Source of the DNA: Candidatus Methanofastidiosia archaeon
GTDB taxonomy: Archaea > Methanobacteriota_B > Thermococci > Methanofastidiosales > NM3
Length of the DNA: 5,699 nucleotides
Reading direction: 5' to 3'
NCBI GenBank assembly: GCA_020854925.1
Contig: JAHKLV010000216.1
Coordinates: 1-5,699, forward strand
Position 1 is the stretch's first letter; each line of letters begins with the position of its first letter. The notes under the pieces were generated by a model. It saw only the letters and a list, made by a program, of their open reading frames with translations, had not been told where the DNA came from and did not search any database. Position numbers and translations under genes: made by a program. Below are positions 1-3,982 of the stretch, one piece after another.

Positions 1-174
1 GTCTTTTCGTTCGCGGGGTTTTTCTGTCTGTTCCAGGAACGTAACATCATACAGGAGGTCCGTGCTGTCAAGGAGCGCGTACCTGATGCCGTCCTCCTCC
101 TGCAGCGCAAGGACTTTTCCCACCGTCCCGGTATTCTTGTACCGGGCGTACATGCCCACTTCAATCTGTTTCAT
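1..174 (-). CDS. DUF2098-like small protein, N-terminal part (runs off left edge)
   Basis: This reading frame opens with ATG at 174 and stays open to base 1, giving 58 residues; the C-terminus lies outside the window. It begins MKQIEVGMYARYKNTGTVGK and continues with a segment ending in ALLDSTDLLYDVTFLE. The pattern 'vG.yvRY.NTGTvGkV' followed by a charged turn and 'aLLDst.LlY...fLE' resembles the short archaeal DUF2098 family, known mostly from methanogens and of unknown function. That assignment is from memory of the family pattern. It looks like a small beta-rich soluble protein with no signal peptide or membrane segment. The start is supported by a GGTGGG Shine-Dalgarno 5 nt upstream. It overlaps the upstream gene by 14 nt, so the two are probably translationally coupled and part of the same transcript. 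Confidence 0.62.
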   Translation of the reverse strand, partial: MKQIEVGMYARYKNTGTVGKVLALQEEDGIRYALLDSTDLLYDVTFLEQTEKPRERKD

Positions 175-718
175 CAAATCCCACCAGTATGGTCCAAAAG
201 TTGTTATCCATGCCGATGACCTTCTTGAGGTAAAGGTCGGCAGGTGCAGAGACGCTTCCGCTCACCACGCCCGTGATGCCCTCGATGCCCGCAAGTTCGG
301 GTACCGGCATGGGCGGCATGACAAACTGGCACTTACCTGCTCGCGGACGGTCCCGGTATATGACAAAGTCGTCGGTGATGAAGCTGGCTTGAGGATTGGC
401 GCGCGCCGCCTCCCGCTGTTCCTCCTTGAGCCACTCGCCCACGACGTTACCCTGTTCGTCTATCATGACGGTCCACGCCGAAGGTGCTTCCCTAAATCCC
501 TGATTGTCATCAGCAACCATGAGCAGCACGTGTGCGCGGTCCAGCGTACACCATACGCTCTTGTTTACAAACTCCATAAGCCCGCCGGCGGCACCGTTTT
601 CCTCCGCAAGCTTTTCCAGCTTGCGAATGTGTATCTTTTCCTCTTCCCCGAGCTCCCGCACGTGCACGACACCGGGTATCTCTTCAAGCCTTTTTTTTAC
701 TTCATGAATCTTTTCCAT
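161..718 (-). CDS. Unrecognised 185-residue soluble protein downstream of ksgA
   Basis: I do not recognise this protein. It is 185 residues, charged and soluble, with no signal peptide or membrane helix. The first ~45 residues are rich in Glu, Lys and Arg (from MEKIHEVKKRLEEIPGVVHV) and look helical. The middle (about 50-125) alternates hydrophobic and acidic segments, including VWCTLDRAHVLLMVADD near 55-71 and WTVMIDEQGNVVGEW near 82-96. The C-terminal part has a Pro/Met-rich stretch (QFVMPPMPVPEL, 131-142), then a Gly/Ser/Val-rich run and a hydrophobic end (NNFWTILVGF). Two Cys (57 and 130) form no metal motif. An ATG at 739 would extend it by 7 residues into ksgA, but ATG 718 is preferred because AGGTGG lies 6 nt before it. 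The gene starts 2 nt after the ksgA stop and overlaps the next gene by 14 nt, so it is the sixth gene of the train. Such tight packing implies a real gene; its role is unknown. Confidence 0.8.
   Translation of the reverse strand: MEKIHEVKKRLEEIPGVVHVRELGEEEKIHIRKLEKLAEENGAAGGLMEFVNKSVWCTLDRAHVLLMVADDNQGFREAPSAWTVMIDEQGNVVGEWLKEEQREAARANPQASFITDDFVIYRDRPRAGKCQFVMPPMPVPELAGIEGITGVVSGSVSAPADLYLKKVIGMDNNFWTILVGFDETD
180..185 (-). promoter_or_regulatory. Ribosome binding site of the DUF2098-like gene
   Basis: On the minus strand GGTGGG lies 5 nt before the ATG at 174, inside the 3' end of the upstream gene. It pairs with the archaeal 16S rRNA 3' end and fixes the start of a gene that would otherwise be missed, because it is short and cut by the window edge. 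Confidence 0.6.
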
Positions 719-720
719 AG

Positions 721-1515
721 TCAGCCACCTTCGCTCCATGCCTCTGCTAGACGGTCTGCTATCTCCCGCAGCTGGAAGACCGAAAGCGTCGTGATGCGCT
801 CCTGCGCATAGGGGGCGCCGTCAGCAATGGCACGTATCTCATCTTTTTCTTTGTTAAACATTTCTCTCCCGTCGATGAGGGCGTTGCGTACGGTCTTGCG
901 TTTGTGCGTAAAAAGGGCGGTAACGGTCTTTTCGTACCAGGTGTCCACACATACCTTCCGATGGGGCACGAGGCGCACCACCATCGAGTCGACGGCGGGA
1001 GGCGGATAGAACGCGGTGGGGGGGACCTTTCGCACAGGATACGTGTCGGCATAGCTGTATGCCATCATGGAGAGCCTGGACGGGGAACCTTCCCTGAGAA
1101 GCTTGTGGCATACCTCCTTTTGGAGGAGCAGTACCAGTTCTTCGAAGGGGAAGGGGAGGAGCCGGAAAAGGAGCGGCGACGAGATGGCATACGGTACCGA
1201 CGAGATGCAGGCGTCAAAGGGCGGCAGGTCCACACAGAGGGCGTCCCCCTCAATGATATCGACGTTGTCCCAGTCGTACTCCTCACGAAGCAGCGCGACC
1301 ATGGCCGGGTCCCGTTCGATGGCTATGACCTGGTCTGCCCGCTCTGCTAGAGCCGCGGTGAGGGTACCCGCACCCGGGCCGACCTCAAGGATGGTCCCGT
1401 GTGCGAAGGATGCCATGGCCTCGACCACGTGTCGTGACACGAGAAAGTTTTGAGAGAACGCTTTTTTTGCCGTGAGGCCGTGGCGTGCGAGGAGTGGGCG
1501 CGGGTCCCGGAACAT
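721..1515 (-). CDS. ksgA: 16S rRNA dimethyladenosine transferase (KsgA/Dim1 family)
   Basis: This enzyme transfers methyl groups from S-adenosylmethionine to two adjacent adenosines near the 3' end of 16S rRNA, a late step in small-subunit assembly. The protein is 264 residues, normal for archaeal KsgA. The N-terminal KKAFSQNFLV (17-26) is the family's 'GQnFL' entry motif. The SAM-binding loop is ILEVGPGAGTLTAAL (42-56), the acidic ribose-binding strand is VIAIERDP (63-70), and IIEGDAL (87-93) follows. The catalytic motif, normally N-(L/I/V)-P-Y, reads S-V-P-Y at 106-109, so the Asn is replaced by Ser. Further family blocks are QKEV (132-135), AFYPPPAVDSMVVRL (168-182) and LFTHKRKTVRNAL (201-213). 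The frame is open further upstream, but that part would overlap DUF655 and has no homology. ATG 1515 leaves a 34-nt gap after DUF655. No Shine-Dalgarno precedes it; a TATA-like element 25 bp upstream is listed separately. Confidence 0.93.
   Translation of the reverse strand: MFRDPRPLLARHGLTAKKAFSQNFLVSRHVVEAMASFAHGTILEVGPGAGTLTAALAERADQVIAIERDPAMVALLREEYDWDNVDIIEGDALCVDLPPFDACISSVPYAISSPLLFRLLPFPFEELVLLLQKEVCHKLLREGSPSRLSMMAYSYADTYPVRKVPPTAFYPPPAVDSMVVRLVPHRKVCVDTWYEKTVTALFTHKRKTVRNALIDGREMFNKEKDEIRAIADGAPYAQERITTLSVFQLREIADRLAEAWSEGG
725..730 (-). promoter_or_regulatory. Ribosome binding site of the 185-residue protein
   Basis: AGGTGG on the minus strand, inside the last codons of ksgA, lies 6 nt before ATG 718. 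It favours that start over the ATG at 739 and suggests coupling to ksgA translation. Confidence 0.55.
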
Positions 1516-1536
1516 ACGTACACGTGGCCGCAGCTC

Positions 1537-1544
1537 GATAAAAA
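1537..1544 (-). promoter_or_regulatory. Possible internal TATA box before ksgA
   Basis: On the minus strand TTTTTATC sits in the gap and overlap between DUF655 and ksgA, centred about 25 bp before the ksgA ATG at 1515. ksgA lacks a Shine-Dalgarno, and the same 25-bp spacing is seen at the two promoters near 3888-3982. This suggests an internal promoter making a leaderless ksgA mRNA. The match to the archaeal TATA consensus is only moderate and no BRE is obvious. Confidence 0.3.
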
Positions 1545-1549
1545 GGTAT

Positions 1550-2119
1550 TCATCGCATCGGTTTGACGAAGATGAAGTACCGTTTCTTGTTTTCGTCCGT
1601 TTCCATGATCTCTTCGAGTATGCGTTTAGCAATCATGGTTGCGGGATCGGGTATCGAGGAAATACGGTCCTGTATGTCCTTGTAGGTTGCAAAGGGGGTT
1701 TTCTCACGTTCGGCAAGAATCTCCTTCATGAGTTTTTTCCCAACTCCGGGAAGGAGCTCTAGGCGGTGTGAGCGGATCGAGATGGGGCCTGCCTCGTTGA
1801 AGAACCGGACAAATCGCTCCTCCTCCTGTTCGGCGATGTCCTTGAGGATGACCTCAAGCTCCGTTCTCGCAAAGGAGGTGAGCTCGTCATAGCCTATGCG
1901 GCGCTTCACATGGGATATCTTCTGGCGCTCGCCCTTGCCGATGAACACCACATCGTGCGGCGCGACCTCTTCCCGTGGGACAACCTCAAGTATCGAGAAG
2001 AAGTTGACGCCGAGAATCTGCGCGAGCGGCACGCGCTTGTACGACGGCGTGTTGTCGCCGTAATGGCCGTTCGGCAGATAATCGAGCACTATGGCTTTTG
2101 TTTCAAATTTAGTTTGCAT
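1550..2119 (-). CDS. DUF655 family protein (OB-like plus helix-hairpin-helix)
   Basis: This 189-residue protein matches the archaeal DUF655 family, predicted to bind nucleic acid and usually encoded beside rpl21e, rpoF and ksgA. The N-terminal half has a family-like strand-rich start (KAIVLDYLPNGHYGD, 8-22) and conserved segments near PLAQILGVNFFSILEVVP (31-48). A helical charged linker follows (90-107). At about 119-135 RLELLPGVGKKLMKEIL is a clear helix-hairpin-helix motif of the type that contacts the DNA or RNA backbone. A second, weaker HhH-like half follows around DIQDRISSIPDPATMIAKRIL (148-168). The exact function is not established; context suggests ribosome or RNA metabolism. A GTG at 2128 could add three residues, but it lies inside the Shine-Dalgarno GGGAGGTGGG, so ATG 2119 is chosen. 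The gene begins 23 nt after rpoF ends. Confidence 0.9.
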   Translation of the reverse strand: MQTKFETKAIVLDYLPNGHYGDNTPSYKRVPLAQILGVNFFSILEVVPREEVAPHDVVFIGKGERQKISHVKRRIGYDELTSFARTELEVILKDIAEQEEERFVRFFNEAGPISIRSHRLELLPGVGKKLMKEILAEREKTPFATYKDIQDRISSIPDPATMIAKRILEEIMETDENKKRYFIFVKPMR

Positions 2120-2123
2120 TATT

Positions 2124-2133
2124 CCCACCTCCC
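2124..2133 (-). promoter_or_regulatory. Strong ribosome binding site of the DUF655 gene
   Basis: GGGAGGTGGG on the minus strand is the longest Shine-Dalgarno in the window, 4-6 nt before ATG 2119. It lies in the largest clean gap inside the operon and excludes the in-frame GTG at 2128 as the main start. Confidence 0.7.
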
Positions 2134-2142
2134 TGGGATTCC

Positions 2143-2481
2143 TTATCGATAGTTGTCCACTACTTCCAGAATCTTCGCAACTTCGTCATCGGTGAGTATT
2201 ACGCGTTCTTTGGAAAAAATAACGTTGAGGTCTTCCTTGTCCCTGGGCATCAAATCGACTATCTTGACGATGCTTTCTTCCTTAATGCGAGGCACTTCCT
2301 CCCCAAGGCGCTCGACCATTTCCCTGGCCTGCTCGGGCGGAAGGTGGGTAAAGTACCGTATGATATCAAGTGCCACTTTCTGCTCGTAGAGGAGTTCCTC
2401 AGCGAGCTCACGCTCCTCGATTATGGCGCGGGCTTCTGCCTGCGTTACATTCCGTTCGTCAAGAATCTTTTTGCCGATCAT
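2143..2481 (-). CDS. rpoF: DNA-directed RNA polymerase subunit F (Rpb4-like)
   Basis: Subunit F (Rpo4) pairs with subunit E (Rpo7) to form the stalk of archaeal RNA polymerase, which helps promoter opening and binds the emerging RNA. The protein is 112 residues, normal for the family. It starts MIGKKILDERNVTQAEARAI, the usual strand followed by the 'vt.aEa..il' helix. A helical HRDC-like C-terminal domain follows: DIIRYFTHLPPEQAREMVERL (39-59), then ESIVKIVDLMPRDKEDLNVIF (69-89), with the typical 'i.nl.P...dEl' pattern. It ends in LTDDEVAKILEVVDNYR. ATG 2481 is chosen because GTGAT lies 4 nt before it, the same spacing as in rpl21e. ATG 2487, overlapping the L21e stop as TGATG, and GTG 2490 are alternatives differing by only 2-3 residues. 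The short gap after rpl21e implies coupled translation and balanced output of ribosome and polymerase parts. Confidence 0.92.
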   Translation of the reverse strand: MIGKKILDERNVTQAEARAIIEERELAEELLYEQKVALDIIRYFTHLPPEQAREMVERLGEEVPRIKEESIVKIVDLMPRDKEDLNVIFSKERVILTDDEVAKILEVVDNYR

Positions 2482-2486
2482 TGCCA

Positions 2487-2783
2487 TCACAGCGATTGGG
2501 CCTTAAGATGTTCTGGCCGGGAGATGATTACCTTTTTGGCGTTGCCGTCCCTGATTTCAAGGAGGAAGCTGCGCCCCCTCTGCTCCATGACGGTTCCCGT
2601 CTTCCCGTGGTACCGGGGGTGGGGCATGCCCTTGTGCACGGACGGTTCGAGCACAATGTGAACCTTTTGTCCCACGTCGAAGGTTGCAAGAGAGCGGGTT
2701 ATCGGGATCATGCCCTTGTTCCGGCTCTTCTTTGACAGCTTCGTTCTCGTAGACCTTCTAAACCCTTTTGACTTGAGTGTCAT
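2487..2783 (-). CDS. rpl21e: Large-subunit ribosomal protein L21e
   Basis: L21e is a small basic protein of the archaeal/eukaryotic large ribosomal subunit. The 98-residue sequence has the family hallmarks in order: a basic N-terminus MTLKSKGFRRSTRTKLSKKS (1-20), the KGMIPITRSLATFDVGQKVH block (23-42), and then PSVHKGMPHPRYHGKTGTV (47-65). That last block is the signature 'H.GmPh.ryhGkTG.V' SH3-like barrel core. The C-terminal VIISRPEHLKAQ (85-96) matches the usual 'v..rPEHL'. The frame also has GTG 2792 and ATG 2789, but AGGTGAT placed 4 nt before ATG 2783 and the family's usual N-terminus favour 2783. The Shine-Dalgarno overlaps the pus10 stop codon, so this gene is closely coupled to pus10. 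Confidence 0.95.
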   Translation of the reverse strand: MTLKSKGFRRSTRTKLSKKSRNKGMIPITRSLATFDVGQKVHIVLEPSVHKGMPHPRYHGKTGTVMEQRGRSFLLEIRDGNAKKVIISRPEHLKAQSL

Positions 2784-2787
2784 TGTC

Positions 2788-2794
2788 ATCACCT
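2788..2794 (-). promoter_or_regulatory. Ribosome binding site of rpl21e, fused to the pus10 stop
   Basis: AGGTGAT on the minus strand shares its AG with the TAG stop of pus10 and contains the rejected GTG and ATG starts of L21e. It lies 4 nt before ATG 2783. A weaker copy of the same arrangement (GTGAT, 2486-2490) precedes rpoF at 2481. Confidence 0.65.
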
Positions 2795-3887
2795 AATTAT
2801 CGGTATCTTTGTGGATTGCCAACACATCCAACTGCTTGCACTGCACTTGCATGTTGAGAATTTGTGACACGCTGGGTTGGGTACGGCCCTCATCACCGGA
2901 GATGAGCTCCTTGATGTAAAGGCCGCCATCACAGTAAATCTCAAGTTCAGTAGTTTTACTGTTTTTCCCTATTACTTTATAAACCTTTCTCTTTCGAATA
3001 AGGTCACTTCTCCTATGTGAAACACGAATAGGAGTTCTTTGGTCGATTTCGCCGACTAATTCCTCTTCTATCCGTTTTATCTCTTCAATGGTAAGGGTTT
3101 TGTCAAGAATCGCATTGTATGTTTTTCTAAATGCCCCCATTTTGAGTGCTTCCACGAGTGACTTTTCACAGGGGGCGAGCCCGTGGATGGCAATACGCTC
3201 GTCCTCGTTGATGGCTGCCTCAAGGGCGGCATAGTCGAGCGTGCGCACTTTCGGGGAGAGTATCTCAATGACAAAAGGCCGACCATCGCCAAGCATTCTC
3301 ACATCGATGTCCTCCCTTCCCGCACCGTGGAATCGCGTTTCCCTGCCCTTGGTGGCTGCAAGGAGCGGCTCGCCCACTATTTCCTCGACGGAGGTGGGGT
3401 ACATCTTCCCCGTGTTGTTGCACCGGGGGCACCCTCTGCCGCGGCACGCCTTGCAATGCCATTTCGTCTGGGGGATGGTACGGTCATACTTGTTGTACGA
3501 ACCAGAGAGCGTCAGGGACTTGAGGTGGTAAAAAACCCTCCCCTTGGGGATGTGTATCTCAAAGACGACATCGGGGTCTACAACATCGGCACGCTTACCC
3601 AATCGCTCCTCCAGGCGCTCACGAAGCTCCCGATTCATCTCGGTCTTGAAGCTACGCGCACCCCTGAGGTGGTAGGCGGACACGAGTTCCCCTTCCCGTT
3701 CCTGGGGCCCGGGGGGCATGACGATGCCCACGTTGAAGCTCTCATACTCGAAATCGGGATTGATGGTATCAGCAAGATGGAGGCCCGCCCTGACCTTTTC
3801 ACAGATCTCGCATGGACCCTCGTCTGCATCGGGGATGCCAAGGCGTTCCATGCAGGTCCTGCAGAGCACCGGGCGTGATTCTGGCAT
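2793..3887 (-). CDS. pus10: tRNA pseudouridine(54/55) synthase Pus10
   Basis: Archaeal Pus10 converts U54 and U55 of the tRNA T-loop to pseudouridine. The protein has 364 residues, at the shorter end for the family. The N-terminal domain opens with two CxxC pairs (C9/C12 and C26/C29), expected to bind zinc. The following segment to about 135 corresponds to the THUMP-type RNA-binding region. HCKACRGRGCPRCNNTGKMY (144-163) is the conserved second Cys-rich knuckle, and PTSVEEIVG follows directly. The catalytic motif is GAGREDIDVRMLGDGRPFV (188-206), with Asp193 of R-E-D as the likely nucleophile. The C-terminal part contains RKRKVYKVIG and the ending LYIKELISGDEGRTQPSVSQ (323-342), both typical. 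ATG 3887 has no Shine-Dalgarno but lies 25 bp from a TATA box, so it probably begins a leaderless mRNA. Codons for about residues 256-315 are markedly AT-rich compared with the rest. Confidence 0.95.
   Translation of the reverse strand: MPESRPVLCRTCMERLGIPDADEGPCEICEKVRAGLHLADTINPDFEYESFNVGIVMPPGPQEREGELVSAYHLRGARSFKTEMNRELRERLEERLGKRADVVDPDVVFEIHIPKGRVFYHLKSLTLSGSYNKYDRTIPQTKWHCKACRGRGCPRCNNTGKMYPTSVEEIVGEPLLAATKGRETRFHGAGREDIDVRMLGDGRPFVIEILSPKVRTLDYAALEAAINEDERIAIHGLAPCEKSLVEALKMGAFRKTYNAILDKTLTIEEIKRIEEELVGEIDQRTPIRVSHRRSDLIRKRKVYKVIGKNSKTTELEIYCDGGLYIKELISGDEGRTQPSVSQILNMQVQCKQLDVLAIHKDTDN
2975..2992 (-). promoter_or_regulatory. BRE/TATA-like element inside pus10 (possible internal promoter)
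   Basis: On the minus strand a purine-rich AGAAAGG leads directly into TTTATAAAG (2975-2983), an excellent match to an archaeal BRE plus TATA box. It lies within pus10 codons for RKRKVYK. A start about 25 bp downstream, near 2954, would give an mRNA with a leader of about 170 nt before rpl21e at 2783. This could provide pus10-independent transcription of rpl21e, rpoF and later genes. The Lys/Arg codons alone could create the match by chance, so this is an inference. Confidence 0.35.
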
Positions 3888-3907
3888 GAGGGGGACTGTG
3901 TGCGCCG

Positions 3908-3915
3908 CTATAAGA
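3908..3915 (-). promoter_or_regulatory. TATA box of the pus10 operon (leaderless)
   Basis: TCTTATAG on the minus strand, preceded by the A-rich GCAAACC as a possible BRE, is centred about 25 bp before the pus10 ATG at 3887. Archaeal transcription starts about 25 bp from the TATA centre, so the mRNA should begin at or within a few bases of the ATG. No Shine-Dalgarno is present in CAGTCCCCCTC just before the ATG, which agrees with leaderless translation. Confidence 0.6.
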
Positions 3916-3921
3916 AGGTTT

Positions 3922-3954
3922 GCGTTGCGTTGTTTCGCTTGCCCATGCCAACGC
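3922..3954. repeat. Inverted repeat between the divergent promoters (possible operator)
   Basis: GCGTTG occurs twice, overlapping by one base (3922-3927 and 3927-3932), and its complement CAACGC is at 3949-3954, directly abutting the plus-strand TATA box. The 3927/3949 pair makes a 6-bp dyad with a 16-bp spacer centred near 3940. This is a plausible place for a regulator of the MATE gene, but 6-bp arms are short and may be coincidental. Confidence 0.25.
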
Positions 3955-3962
3955 TTATAAAT
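3954..3962 (+). promoter_or_regulatory. TATA box of the MATE transporter gene (leaderless)
   Basis: CTTATAAAT is a good archaeal TATA box centred about 25 bp before ATG 3983. The interval contains no Shine-Dalgarno, so the transcript is predicted to begin at the start codon. It also argues against the upstream in-frame TTG at 3920, which lies ahead of the promoter. Confidence 0.68.
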
Positions 3963-3982
3963 TCACTGGGATTTCCTTGTAC

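Noticed and set aside
62..811. A 249-codon plus-strand open frame opposite the 185-residue gene and the ksgA 3' end
   Set aside because: It spans two tightly packed minus-strand genes, has no recognisable protein features and no promoter or Shine-Dalgarno, and fits the antisense open frames expected in GC-rich third-position coding DNA.
904..1350. A 148-codon plus-strand open frame antisense to ksgA
   Set aside because: It lies entirely over a convincing KsgA coding region and has no independent start signals.
1347..1553. ATGA overlap at the DUF655 stop, suggesting a coupled start at 1553
   Set aside because: That ATG opens a frame different from ksgA which ends after 68 codons and encodes nothing recognisable. 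The ksgA frame starts at 1515.
1516..1632. Upstream extension of KsgA by 39 residues
   Set aside because: The extension overlaps the DUF655 coding region by about 80 nt and reads as low-complexity Arg/Ser/Lys sequence with no family similarity. The length from 1515 (264 residues) already fits the family.
2444..2490. Possible tRNA or small RNA in the short operon gaps
   Set aside because: The gaps are 2-34 nt and hold only stop codons and Shine-Dalgarno sequences. No cloverleaf or T-loop GTTCRA-type consensus in a folding context was seen anywhere in the window.
3183..3878. A 231-codon plus-strand open frame antisense to pus10
   Set aside because: Pus10 on the other strand has its full catalytic and Cys motifs, and the antisense product resembles no known protein. 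It is a shadow of the real gene.
3920..3982. N-terminal extension of the MATE protein from TTG at 3920
   Set aside because: The extra 21 residues lie upstream of and across the TATA box at 3954-3962, so they would not be transcribed. The ATG at 3983 sits at the expected start site.
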